From: Podocnemis expansa
Taxonomy: Eukaryota > Chordata > Testudines > Podocnemididae
DNA length: 64,000 nt
NCBI GenBank assembly: GCA_007922195.1
Contig: ML682059.1
Span: 10,249,118-10,313,117 of the forward strand
Reading direction: 5' to 3'
A model generated the notes under the pieces. It was not told the origin of the DNA, ran no database searches, and was given only the letters and a program-made list of their open reading frames with translations. Below are positions 48,481-63,689 of the stretch, one piece after another. Positions within the stretch are counted from its first letter, which is position 1; each line of letters begins with the position of its first letter. The position numbers were made by a program, and so were the translations under genes.

Positions 48481-48880
48481 ACATCTAGCATTGATGCAAA
48501 TGTTAGAAAGTCGATTCTACACTCACTGCTTTCAGTAGATTCCTAGTTGTCACAAAAGGTATACTGCTTGGGGGGCATCTACAGTAGAATATGTGTAAAA
48601 CACTCAAAAGAACTGGTTATTTACCTGTGAAGTAGTTGTAGTTCAAGGTGCATTGTACACACACTCCATAACGTGTACAGAATTGCTACTACTTCATTCT
48701 AATATTGCTAAGAGTCTGGTACAAAGGATCTGGGTGAGGAGAGCAATTTTGAGGTGACTTTGCACTTTATTCTGTCACTCGAGGTTTTTGCCACCTCCCT
48801 GATGGGTGCTTGCAGCTGACCAAAAGTCTCCAGCTCAAGTGCACCCAGTGCATGCAAGCTTCCAGTGAGGGGAATATATT

Positions 48881-50028
<1,148 letters not shown>

Positions 50029-50269
50029 TAAAATCAAATTATTTTTCTTCAGAATGTTTCCCCTTTTTCTGTGCAAGAAAATGATTAGACATGGGTCTTA
50101 ATAGCAGTGTGAATAATAGTCCATAAAAGTGCTCCTTCCACACAGATCCTTTCCTGTCACTAGAACTACTTGTGCTTAAATCACTTGCTGAATCTGGGTT
50201 TTCAGTATCAAACTTGTCTATATCACTGCAGAAATTTCTATAGATAGCAATGTAGTTGTTTAAAGCATA

Positions 50270-51830
50270 CACTGGGTATTGAGAGAGCAGCTCCTATTCA
50301 ATACTTGTTCAGTATCTCCATAAATTATTTTAGATAATGGCATAGAAGCTATACTTAAAGTTTGTGGATGATGCCAATGTGGAAGGAATTGTGAATGCTT
50401 TAGAGCAGTGTTTTTGTTTTTTTTTTTTTTTTTTCTCAAGCAGTGCTCTGCAGATAGTGAGCTCTGTCGGGGGCATGGGGGAGGAAGAAGCAACACTGCA
50501 AGCCAGTGTGTGCCTGGGAGGTTTAAAACGCCCCAGCTGCAGAAAAGCTTCCAGGTGTGTGTCGGCATCCACCTCTGTCTAGCTCTTTTTGCTACATCTG
50601 GGGCATCTTAAATTTCCCACTGCTGTTACTGCTGGTGTCAAAATTGCTTGGATATAACTTCCACAGTACAACTCTTTTGACTAACATTACTCCAATTAAC
50701 TTTATTTGAACATGCAGACTCAAAATTCCCATTAAAACTTGAGTAATATCGTTTTCAGTTAAGTTGTTGTGTGCCTAATTATGTATCTAATTTTTTAGAA
50801 ATAAACAAATACAATTTTACAAATATAATGTAATTCAGTTGCCCGAACTGTTTCGGGAGGAATGTGTAATGCATGGGTATTGTGAACATTACAGCTGGTA
50901 TGTATTGGCTTTATTGAGAGAGGTTTTTTTTTTTTGTTATCAAGTGTTCTGTGTAAGATAATTAATACCTTTAGGTGTTCCCAGGTCCTCTAAAGATTGA
51001 GAAACACTGCTTTGGAGGATAGGATTAAAATTAAAAATCTAGATAAACTGGAGAAAGTCTCAAGTAAATAAGATTGCATTTGTCTTTATTGAATTTCAAG
51101 TACTCCACTTAGCAAGGAACAGTCAACACACACAATGGGATATTACTACATAGGAGGGAGTACTGTGGAAAGGGATTTTGGGGTAATGGTGGATCACAAC
51201 CTAAATATGAGTCACCAGTAAACACTGTTGCAAAAAAAGGCAAACACCATTCTGGATATATTAGCAGGAGTGTGGTAAGCAAAACACCAGAAGTAATTCT
51301 TTTACTCCGCTAATAAGGCCTCAAGTGAAGTATTGTGTCTAGATTTATGACTCTCATTTCAGGAAAAAGGCAGACAAATTGGAGAGAGTCAAAAAATGAT
51401 TAAAGGTCTAGAAAACATGACCTGTGAAGAAAGACCCAAAAAATGGGTTGGTTTAATCTAATGAAGGAATGACTGAGGGAAACGTAACAACCTTTTATGT
51501 ATTTTAAAACTGTTATAAGAAGGGGGGAGCAACAGTGTTCACCTGAACCTCAGATGATGGGACTAGAAGCAATGGGCTTAAATTTCAGCAATGGCGGTTT
51601 ATAGTGGACATTAGGAGACGGTTCCTAACTGTCAGTGTGGTAAACGCTGGAACAAATTGCTTAGGGAGGCTGTAGAATTTCCATTATTGGAAGTTTCTAA
51701 GAACAGGTTAGACAAATACTGGACGTGAATCTTCTAGTGATTGGTGCAATCCTTCCTTGACTGCAGGAGACTGAACTAGATGACCTGTTGAAGTTGCTTC
51801 TAGTCCTATACTTCCATTGTTCTGTTCCCA
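50270..51830 (+). mobile_element. Degraded CR1-like LINE fragment, split by a hAT
   Basis: Translation near 50358-50400 gives KFVDDANVEGIVNAL, the FADD-type RT active site of CR1 with Val for Ala. After the hAT at 50406-51009 it resumes with RIKIKNLDKLEKVSSK and later VERDFGVMVDHNLNMSHQ, KANTILD and KMIKGLENMTCEER, all typical CR1 RT C-terminal blocks in order. It ends in a CR1-type 3' part (to about 51830). Many stops. Confidence 0.75.
50406..51009. mobile_element. Non-autonomous hAT inside the CR1-like fragment
   Basis: The left end CAGTGTTTTTG and right end TTGAGAAACACTG are inverted repeats. Flanks ctttagag (50398-50405) and ctttggag (51010-51017) agree at seven of eight positions. CR1 homology is continuous if this 604-bp block is skipped. 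A T run lies at about 50413-50433. Confidence 0.85.
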
Positions 51831-53054
51831 GCTTACAGGGTCATCCTACGTGAAGTACAATCATGTAGACGTACCTTGTATAATGAAATAAACTCTATCC
51901 AATCTTTGTTTCATATACATGGGTTATTTTAGGTCAGTGAGGAAGGGTGTATAGGGTGGTGTACACAGGATGAAAATAAAGTTGATCGCTGACTTCAGCC
52001 TAGAGCCTTAATAGTTGTCTGCCAAATATAGGAGCTAAATGGTACAAAGTAGGGATTTTAGCCAGTAATGTGGTGGTGGACAGAGAGCTTTTGAGGGAAA
52101 GATGATGTTGCCTAAACCTGGTACAATGGAACTGGGAAGGACAATGGCGTCTAGTGTCTGATTAGGGAATAGATTTCAAAAAGTGTAGGCCAGCATCCTG
52201 CTTCTTTCTGTAGTAAAGAAGCCACTTCCTAGATTTGGAAACAGAGTTTACTTTCTTTACAAGAAGTGTGTGGTTAATAACGACTCCTTTTTTAGCCATA
52301 ATTCACTGTTGCTGCAACAAGCTGTTCTGTTCTGTATTTAACTATGACATTCTTGATTCCACTTCCCGAACTTGAAGAATGCAGCGTAGCTCAAAAGCTT
52401 TTCTCTTTCACCGGTAGAAGTTAGTCTAATAAAATATCACCTCGCCTTCCTTGCCTCTCATATCCTGGGACCAACATGGCTAAAACACTGCAAACAGAAA
52501 TATATATAGACAGGACAGTTAAGCCTATTTCATGTTCTGCAGCCGCCTCATTATTAATGTTGCTGGAGCTATACTAATGCTGACTTACAGCTAAAAAGCT
52601 ATGTAGGATAGACAAAGCTTTTATTCCTTCTGAGGCCTGCAACTTCAGTGGCATATTGTCAACCATAACTAGCTCAAGAAGAATTCCTATTCTTGAGAAA
52701 TGTAAGAGAGCCACAATATTCTTTATTTTTACTAAAAGACTGCCAAAGCATAAATTCAGGTTTGTGCCATCAGTGTTTGACAAGTCACCTGACTAAAATC
52801 ACCCCAACTTCTATCACGTGCTTCATTGTTGCTGTTCTTCTTTCAGGAATCTTTTAGTGTTTTATTTGTCCATTTCCCCCTTGATCCAAGACTATTTTAT
52901 TCTTGTCTTAGGATATTCATTTGGATGTACACTTTTTTAGGGGCTCTCAGTGCATTTTAACCTTCAGGGCTAGGTATCTATTTTAATTTATTGCCCTCTA
53001 CTTCTGAGAGAGAAACTTACACTGGTCCAGGGCTCTGCTCTATTTAATTCAGGT
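51831..53054. other. Intron 6, mostly unassigned, with one repeat tail
   Basis: Contains a second copy of the short repeat tail at about 52385-52500 ('agaagttagtctaataaaat ... cctgggaccaacatggc'). The remainder shows no recognised family and no coding exon. Confidence 0.5.
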
Positions 53055-53379
53055 TCTTTGCAAAAAGTATTGCTAGATGGAATCACTCGTGATGACGGGC
53101 CAGTGGTCGTGAGAACTTTGCTGTGGATTACCATGTACACCTCTGATTATGACTACAGGATCATGATTACGCAGTGGGCCTTGTGGCTGAAGACAGACAA
53201 GGGCATTCCATGCAAAGTACAGGACATAGGAGGACCTACTGTTTGAAGGAATTAAGCCTTTCAGCTAAAGAGCTGATTGATTACCCCATTCTCTCAAGGA
53301 CTCAGTAGCCACGTTCCAATCTTCAGAGCTGTACCATGTCCTCACAGAGAAGATTACAAATGCAAATCCCAGTAAGGAC

Positions 53380-53545
53380 TTGCAGACTATAAAGTCAGAA
53401 GGGACTGGTATGATCATCTAGTCTGCCTGCCTGCACAATGCAGCCTTCAAAACCTCACCCACCCATTCCTGAAATAAGCCTCTAACTTATGACTGAGTTA
53501 TTTTGGATCCTCAAATCATGATTTAAGGACTTTCAGATACAGAGC
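53380..53545 (-). mobile_element. CR1 3' UTR fragment (minus) in DIRS-F
   Basis: 'gtcagaagggact..tatgatcatctagtctgcctgcctgcacaatgcag' followed by 'caaatcatgatttaaggac' is the reverse complement of the CR1 3' UTR also seen at 33400-33540. Non-coding. Confidence 0.8.
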
Positions 53546-54280
53546 ATTCACCAGCAGGTGAACCATGCCCCAAGTTAGAGGAAGGACAAACGACTCCTTC
53601 TCAGTTCCCAGGTTGACAGCCAGAATAACAGCTTCAGAAAAAAAAGCAGATGCTAGTCGTCTGCCTCCTTGACTAATCGAGCTCTACAGCTCAGCATATT
53701 TGATTGATTGGTTTCGTTTGGTTTGGTTTGTCACGTGTCACAATGGAACCAACCTATTGGCTATGCATACCTTCAAGAACTACCTTGTCCCATTCCAACA
53801 GTTCTGGGTAACAATGAGGATAAATCAATGAGTATTGGACATCACTGTTCAAGATTGTCCTATACAGTTCTCTTCCCCCTTCCTTGCCAGCTGCTCTTCA
53901 GGAGCCTTTCTTACAAAAGACTTACAGAAGTGGCCTTCTTGCATCATTTAGGGAACACAGACTACTGTGAGAATTTTAAAGAAATCATCTTTTAGCCCCA
54001 AGTCCTTCCCCCTGCCCCCTGATGAAGAGTGGGTGTGGGGAATGTCAGTTTCTTAACTTATACCCAAGAAACTCAGCAAATGTGTTGCTTTAGTCATAAT
54101 ACTTGCCTCCATCATTTCCTCTGAAGTCTCCAGGATCATGAACAGGTCATGATTTTTGACTGGTAAGATGTGTACTTGCATGTGGCCATCCACTTAGTAC
54201 TCAGGAAGTATTTTATATTCACAGTGGAATCCAACCATTACTAATACCAGGTGCTGCCGTTCAAATTCTCTGTGGTACCA

Positions 54281-54455
54281 GGACATAAGTTACCTAGGCA
54301 GGTTGTGTAATCTCCATCACTGGAAATTTTTAAAAGCAGGTTAGACAGGCACCTGTCAGGAATGGCTTAAGAGGGTACTTGATCCTGCCATGAGTGCAGA
54401 GGACTGGACTTGATGACCTCTCATGGTTCCTTCCAGTTTCTGTAATTATGTAAAA
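54281..54455 (+). mobile_element. CR1 3' tail (plus) in DIRS-F
   Basis: Reads 'taggcaggttgtgtaatctcc', 'ttagacaggcacctgtcagg', 'gactggacttgatgacctct' and 'tccttccagtttctgtaattatg', the standard end of a CR1 ORF2/3' UTR. Truncated on its left. Confidence 0.8.
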
Positions 54456-54925
54456 CTACAGTCTCCCTATCTTCTCACCTGGGCCTCCTGGTAAACTATC
54501 AATTTAAAAAATTAAAAACTTACTTCCTCATAGACAAAGCTCATAGATCTCTGATCAGAGTTGGGGAGGTATACTTTCATTAAGCTAATGACCATGCACA
54601 AAGCCCTGAAGGGTTCGATGTTGAACACCTGGAAGTAGCTGAACTGCTTTTCATTGTATGGAGGCCATCCAGCTTGTGTGCATCATAGGGTGGGATATTG
54701 AAAAGTACTCAAGACATACCATAATTGCTTCTGTTGATTAATTCATTAGGTGTTTTGCCACCCTGTTTTTTAATGGAAGCAGAAGTAGGCCACCATATAT
54801 TGACTTTGGAAATCCTGCTTTTTAATGTTGTATGTCAGAATTTTCCTAATCTATCAATTTCTGTTAAGCCAATTTATTCAGTGTGTTGCAGCTGAAGAAA
54901 TTACTGGAAAAGGTTAGTGCTATAA

Positions 54926-58109
<3,184 letters not shown>

Positions 58110-58648
58110 CAGGCGTGGCCAAACTGTGTGGCTCGGGAGCCATACGTGGCTTTTGAACAAAAAGGTTCGGCTCGCGGAAGAGTGTCAGCAGATCAATTTA
58201 GGAAAGCAGCTGCAGCTTAGGAGTTTTAAATCTCGCACCCTGAACATGCTCAGAGTATGCTGGTGGGGGAGCTGTAGCCTGTGCTTAGCCCCCGGAGTGG
58301 CCAGGTAAGGGGCCCTGGGGTTGGGGAGGGGGTCAGGACAGCAGGGAGAAGTGTGGCATGGTCAGGATTTTTTAAAAAACTTGCCACTAGCCTGCAGTCT
58401 TCTATGTTGAGCGACAGCTAAGTTTTTACTGTATAGGCCTAGTTTTCATGGTAACCTTAAGTAATTATTAGAATCTGACATTACTGTGATCATTATTTGC
58501 CTTCTTTTTATGATAAAATTAAAGTATGCAATGAATTTTAAACTTTGGAGTAGGGAAAAGTATATGGCTATATGCCTCAGTGCAGTTCTCGAAGGTTTAA
58601 TAATCAAGTTGTGTGGCTCTTGAGTTCCATAACTTTGACCTCTCCTGC
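58110..58648. mobile_element. Non-autonomous hAT element
   Basis: The left end CAGGCGTGGCCAAACTGTG and a degraded right end (tttgacctctcctg) enclose about 540 bp. Flanks ccctgtag (58102-58109) and ccctatag (58649-58656) agree at seven of eight positions. 'gtggctcgggagccatacgtggc' near the left end and 'gtgtggctcttgag' near the right end support matching ends. No coding capacity. Confidence 0.75.
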
Positions 58649-59083
58649 CCCTATAGTGCCATAGCTTTGTTGACCTAAAATTTAAGTGTTGACCAGGTTT
58701 TAGACTAAAGTGACCTCAGGCCAGTTCACTTCTGAATGTAAGAGTCTATAATGGTTAAATGTGCTTTAACTTCAGTGTGAAATTTATCTTAACATTCCTG
58801 AGTATCCTTGAATAGACAAGCCCAAAGGTTAACAGCCTCCATTCATCTCCATAGGTATTCACTGAGACTAATTATATTAATTTAAAATGTCATGTCTTCC
58901 TGGATGCTAAAAGCCCAAGGTCTCCTAATCTGTGTTTTGATGAAAAATCTGTTATTAAACCATTTATTTTAAGTGGCCCCACACTCCAAATTCAGTGTAC
59001 TGCAAATTAAACTAGACTGAATAGGGTGATTATCAGATAATCCCATCATTCAGTCCTAGATCCTGGTAATCAATGGTTTAGGG

Positions 59084-59288
59084 CAATGTTTCCCAACCAG
59101 TGTGCCATGACACACAGGTGTGCCATCAGCTCTGAGCAGGTGTGCCACAAAATTTCTTGAAAAACTACTTAGAGCTCTGGATTGGCTCATTAGCTCATAA
59201 ATATTCATGATTTCATTTGGAAACTATGCCTCAAATTAATTAAAGGTAGCAAGGTGTGCCACGGCAGAGAAAATTTTGGGGACCACTG
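59084..59288. mobile_element. hAT-like MITE with perfect 8-bp target duplication
   Basis: The left end CAATGTTTCCCAACCAGTG and right end TTTTGGGGACCACTG enclose 205 bp, flanked by a perfect GTTTAGGG (59076-59083 and 59289-59296). It has the same CAGTGGTTCCCAAC-type ends as 882-1085. An internal 'gtgtgcca' word occurs several times. Confidence 0.9.
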
Positions 59289-59329
59289 GTTTAGGGTACA
59301 CCCAGAACACATGGAGTTGTTCCTGACTA

Positions 59330-59668
59330 TCTCAGCTAACAGTTATTGATGGACCTGTTCTTGATGAATTCACTGAATTCTTAACCCATTGATGTTTTGG
59401 TCTTCCACTCATGAGTTCTGTAGACTGACTGACTGTGTGGTGTTGAAGTATTTCCTTAGGTTTGGTTTTAAACCAGCTGCCTATTAATTTCATCCAGTGA
59501 CCCCTGGTTCTTGTGTTTATATGAAGTGATGAATAACACTTGAATTTTCTCAACACCATTCATGGTTTTTATACATCTTTATTGTATCTCCCTTTACTCT
59601 TTTTTCCTCCTTAAGCTGAAAAGTCCCAGTCTTTTTAATCTTTCCTTATATGGAAGCTATTCTGTACC
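59330..59668 (-). mobile_element. CR1-like LINE fragment (minus)
   Basis: On the minus strand it reads as the C-terminal part of a CR1-type ORF2. On the + strand the wording 'accagctgcctattaatttcatccagtgacccctggttcttgtg' and 'aagctgaaaagtcccagtctttttaatctttcctt' is the antisense of that coding region. It ends at about 59668, where the LTR-like repeat starts. No frame survives. Confidence 0.7.
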
Positions 59669-60266
59669 CTTTTGTGACCTGCACCTCCTGGGATAACCAC
59701 CTGAATATGCTAAGATCAGGGCAAGCTGCAGAAAGAAGAGCAGATTGTCCCAGCACTGATGTGTTAACTGGAGATAAACTCCCCAGCCAGTCACAAACAA
59801 TGCTTCTGATCCCCCACACTGGATATTAAGAAGCCACCATAAAAGATACTCAGCCGCCTTTACTGCATTTAAGTCTCTGATCCCCAATACAGCTGCTGGG
59901 TCTAGTAAAGAGAAGTTGCTTAAAACTCCAAGTTCTTTACCCAGAAAGGTTTCTTCTGACCCTAAAGGGTCAGCCATATTACACAGAACAGTATAAGTTT
60001 GGATCTTACCCAAAATATCATGCTGCCAGCCAATTCTTCAGTAAATAAAACTAAAAGTTTAATATAAAAAGAAAAGAAAGACGAATGAAGAGAGATGAAA
60101 TGAGACGTGATGGGGTCAAAATGGGTCACATACGATCAATCAATCAAATCATAGGGTCGGAAGGGACCTCGTGAGATCATCGAGTCCAACCCCCCGGGGC
60201 TTGAACCCAGGACCTTCTGCATATTAAGCAGAGGTGCTAGCCACTACTTCAGAGTCCATAGAAGAT
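59669..60266. mobile_element. LTR-like interspersed repeat, copy 2, carrying a SINE
   Basis: Matches 21184-21590 in order: 'tgtgacc..cacctcctgggataacc', 'atgcttctgatccc', 'ggatcttacccaaaata.catgctg.cagccaattcttcagtaa', 'aactaaaagtttaatataaaa'. The match is broken at about 60128-60248 by the SINE and resumes briefly as 'agagtccatagaag', matching 'agaatccataaaaag' at 21569. Copy 2 then ends or is interrupted by another repeat. Confidence 0.65.
60128..60248 (-). mobile_element. tRNA-like SINE with CR1-type 3' tail
   Basis: On the minus strand the element starts with 'gtggctagcacctctgctt', resembling a tRNA A-box. It continues to 'ggtcctgggttcaagcccc', a B-box with GGTTCAAG. A CR1-like tail with 'ggttggactcgatgatct' and 'ggtcccttccgaccctatga' follows, ending in GATT/TGAT repeats. 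tRNA-derived SINEs using a CR1 3' tail for mobilisation are known in turtles and birds. The tRNA of origin is uncertain; the anticodon-stem loop reads TTAATAT. Confidence 0.75.
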
Positions 60267-60565
60267 GATTAAAAAAAAGAGTTCTGTGGCACTTTGAGAC
60301 TAACAGATTTATTTTTGGCATGAGCTTTCGTGGGAGAAAATCCCACTTCCTCAGATGCTTCAGAGATGGGTAAACTTACGGAAAGGAATGAAAATAAATG
60401 CAAGGGGGTGTAAAAACATAGGATCAGGTCATACAGTAACAGCAAATCAGAGCAGTTGTTAGGTTCAAACCCTGGAAAGCCTGGTAATTTGACTTCAGGC
60501 TTTAATGCTGCATTAGCACCTTTAACAGACAGTTTACACTGGTACATCAAAGGTCCATTTAGATG
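60267..60565. repeat. Interspersed repeat piece and unassigned spacer
   Basis: Bases 60275-60360 contain 'gttctgtggcactttgagactaacag', 'ttcgtgggagaaaatcccacttcctcagatgc', the same family as the palindrome at 46877-47137. The rest to 60565 was not recognised. Confidence 0.6.
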
Positions 60566-60646
60566 TAGAATCATAGAATCCTAGGGTTGGAAGGGACCTC
60601 ATAGGTCATCTAGTCCAACCCCCTGCCAGAGGCAGGACCACTCCCA

Positions 60647-63645
60647 CTAAATCATCCCAGTCATGGTTTTATCCAGCCGGGCCTTAAACACCTCCAAAGA
60701 TGGTGACTCCGCCACCTCCCTTGGCAGCTCATTCCAATGTTTCACCACTCGCCTAGTAAAAAAGTTTTTTCTAATATCCAGCCTCGACCTCCCTAACCGT
60801 AACTTGAGACTATTGCTCCTCATCCTGTCCTCCTTTACTACCGAGAATAGTCGAGCTCCATCGTCCTTGGAGCACCCCTTCAAGTAGTTGAAGGTTGCTA
60901 TCAAATCCCCCCTCAATCTTCTCTTCTGCAGACTAAATAAGCCTGATGCTTTCAGCCTTTCCTCATAGGGCTTGTGCTCCAGCCCTTTAATCATTTTGGT
61001 TGCCCTCCTCTGAACTCTCTCCAGTAGGTCCATGTCCTTTTTGTAGTGGGGAGCCCAAAACTGAACACAGTATTCCAGATGTGGCCTCACCAGTGCAGAA
61101 TAGAGGGGAGTGATCACATCCCTTGATCTGCTGGTAATACTTCTTTTGATGCAGCCCAGTATGCCATTGGCCTTTTTGGCAGCAAGAGCACACTGCGGAC
61201 TCATGTCTAGCTTCCCATCCACCCATGACCCCCAGGTCCTTTTCTACACTGCTGCTACTTAGCTGAATGTTCCCCAGCCTGTAGCAGCGCATGGGGTTTT
61301 TCCATCCCACATGCAGGACTTTACACTTGTCCTTCTTGAACTTCATAAGATTTTTATTGGCCCACTGTTCCAATTTATCTAGGTCTCCCTGAATCCTGTC
61401 CTTGCCCTCCAACGTGTCTACTGTTTCCCCCTAGCTTGGTGTCATCCGCAAACTTACTGAGAGTACAGACTATTCCATCATCAAGATCATTGATAAAAAT
61501 GTTGAACAGAACCAGCCCCAGGACTGACCCCTGGGGCACACCATTAGTGACTGGTTGCCAGCTAGACATGGAACCATTGATTCCTACACGCTGAAACCGT
61601 TGATCTAGCCAGTTTTCTATCCACCTTTATAGTCCACCTATCCAACCCATACTTCCTTAATTTGCCAATGAGAATGCTGTGGGAAACTGTATCAAAAGCC
61701 TTACTAAAATCAAGGTATATCACATCAACGGTTCTTCCTGCATCTAGAAAACCAGTCATCTGATCATAGAAGGAAATGAGATTGGTCAGGCATGATTTAC
61801 CTTTGGTAAATCCATGCTGACTGCTCCTGATCACTTTTTTTTCCTCTAAGTGTTTGAAGATGGATTCTTTTGAGAATCTGCTCCATAATTTTGCCAGGGA
61901 TTGAGGTGAGGCTGACTGGTCTGTAGTTCCCTGGATCCTCCTTTTTCCCTTTCTTGAAAATAGGCACTACATTTGCTTTTTTCCAATCCTCTGGCACCTC
62001 CCCCATTCTCCATGAGTTTTGAAAGATAATAGCCAGAGGTGCTGCTATCTCATCGGCCAATTCCCTCAGCACCCTTGGATTCAGTTCGTCCGGCCCCATG
62101 GACTTGTGCACATCCAGCTTCTTTAAGCAGTCCCTAACCTGACCTTCTGTCACCAAGGGCCTCTCTTCTTCTCTCCAATCTGTCACACCCATGGTAGTGG
62201 GCTGGGAGCTGACCCTACCTGTGAAAACTGAAGAAAAAAAATCATTGAGCACTTCAGCTTTTTCTTCATCCTCTGTCACGAGGATGCCTGCCCCATTCAG
62301 CAAGGGACCTACACCATCCCTGATCCTCTTCTTGTTATTAACATACTTGTAGAACCCCTTCTTGTTATCCTTTACATCCCTCGCTAGCTGCAGCTCCATT
62401 TGTCCTTTGGCCTTTCTGATTTTATCCCTGCAGTCCCTAGCAATATCTTTATATGCCTCCTTGGTCATCTGACCAAGCTTCCACTTCTTGTAAGCTTCCT
62501 TTTTATGTTTAAGCTCAGAGCAGAGTTCTCTGCTAAGCCATTCTGGCTGCCTCACATATTTATTCTTTCTTCTAATTGGAATGGCAACTTCCTGTGCCCT
62601 TAGCAGGGTTTCTTTAAAATATAACCAACTTTCTTGGACTCCTTTTCCCTTCAGATTAGCTTCCCAAGGGATCCTGCCCATCAGTTCCCTGAGGAAGCCA
62701 AAATCTGCTTTTTTGAAGTCCAGGGTTTTTGTTTTGCTTCTTTCCTTCCCTCCTTTAATCAGCATCCTGAACTCAACCATGTCATGGTCACTACTTCCTA
62801 GCTTGCCATTTACCTCTACGTCCCTGATCAATTGTTCCCTGTTTGTGAGCAGCAGGTCGAGAGGTGCAAGGCCCCTAGTTGGTTCCTCAAGCATTTGTGC
62901 TAGAAAGTTGTCCCCAACACTATCTAAAAATTTCCTGGATTGCCCATGCACTGCTGTATTGGCCTCCCAGCAGATGTCAGGGTAATTGAAATCGCCCATC
63001 AGCACCAGGGCCTGTGATCTAGAAACTTCCGCTAGTTGTCCATAGAACACCTCATCCACCTCCTGCTTCTGGTCTGGTGGTCTATAGCAGACCCCCACAA
63101 CAACATTCCCCTTGTTGCTTTCCCCTCTCAATGTAACCCACAGACTTTCTACTGGCACGCTTCCACTTCCATAATGGAGCTCTGAGCAGTCATAGAGCTC
63201 TTTTACATATAGTGCTACTCCTCCCCCTCTTCTTCCCTGCCTGTCTTTCCTGAACAGTTTATATCCATCCATGGCAGAGCTCCAGTCATGCAGACTATTC
63301 CACCACATCTCCGTTTATTCCTATGATATCATAGTTCCTTGTCTGCGCTAGTACTTCCAATTCTTCCTGTTTATTTCCTAGGCTCCTCGCATTAGTGTAT
63401 AGGCACCTAAGGTACTTGCTCAATTGCCCTACTTTGTCAGTTTGGTTTTCAATTCTATTACATGAACCTCCTTGCGTTTTTTCTTGGAGTCCTCCTCCCT
63501 CACTCTCCTCACGTGTTGGGGCTTCAGTGGAACATTTAAGACAATTATTTGATTCCCCCCTCATGTTCCAACTACCTTCTCCTTTATTTCTCATACTAGA
63601 GTCCCAGCACCTCCCAAGTTCCATCCCTTCCTCCAGATCTCCCAC
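60647..63645 (-). pseudogene. CR1 ORF2 (endonuclease / reverse transcriptase), frameshifted
   Basis: About 1000 codons, the usual CR1 ORF2 length. Endonuclease: NARSLGNKQEELEVLAQ and YDIIGI near 63330-63420, then WWNSLHDWS, RQGRRGGGVALYV, GVCYRPPDQ, MGDFNYPDICW and SSDHDMVEF in the long frame 63308-61797. RT: NYRPVSLTSIPGKIMEQIL, DVIYLDFSKAFDTVSHSIL (first catalytic Asp), [10 protein letters not shown], and FADDTKLGG (active-site Asp pair). The C-terminus is [21 protein letters not shown] to the stop at 60647. Frame changes occur near 63300, 61820, 61600, 61415 and 61210, so no full enzyme can be made. Catalytic residues look intact. Confidence 0.93.
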
Positions 63646-63689
63646 ATTGCCACTTACCTGTGGGCTTTGGTCCCCTTCCCCCCTCGAAC

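Larger units (their letters stand above)
36770..48880 (+). mobile_element. DIRS-E: old outer DIRS retrotransposon, split three times
   Basis: Pieces of one DIRS element occur in order on the + strand: left ITR remnant (gagatttttggtcac near 36782), gag Cys motif near 37150, RT entry near 38110-38380, RT core box near 38587-38605, then after DIRS-D the rest of RT (45346-45560), RNase H (45580-46330), an FATKENK block (about 46372) and recombinase (46820-48480). A decayed right end with 'gagacttttggtcagctgc' on the opposite strand lies at about 48800-48840. It is interrupted by a CR1 tail, by DIRS-D and by a palindromic repeat. Much more decayed than DIRS-A, -B or -D. Confidence 0.75.
53055..54690 (+). 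mobile_element. DIRS-F: old DIRS fragment with CR1 insertions
   Basis: Gag-end and RT blocks of a DIRS element in order: 53095-53246 (open stretch ending KVQDIGGPTV, aligning with the VEDLPF-like block after an Ala/Trp-rich helix, compare 14860-15010), RT entry LLFRSLSYKRLTEVAFLHHLG at about 53890-53952, and an RT core remnant near 54165-54275. Interrupted by CR1 tails at 53380-53545 and 54281-54455. No ITR or recombinase was recognised. Weaker than the other copies. Confidence 0.55.

Noticed and set aside
62581..62985. Plus-strand open frame of 134 codons, and 63395-63988 of 197 codons
   Set aside because: Exact antisense of the CR1 ORF2/ORF1 coding sequence on the minus strand.
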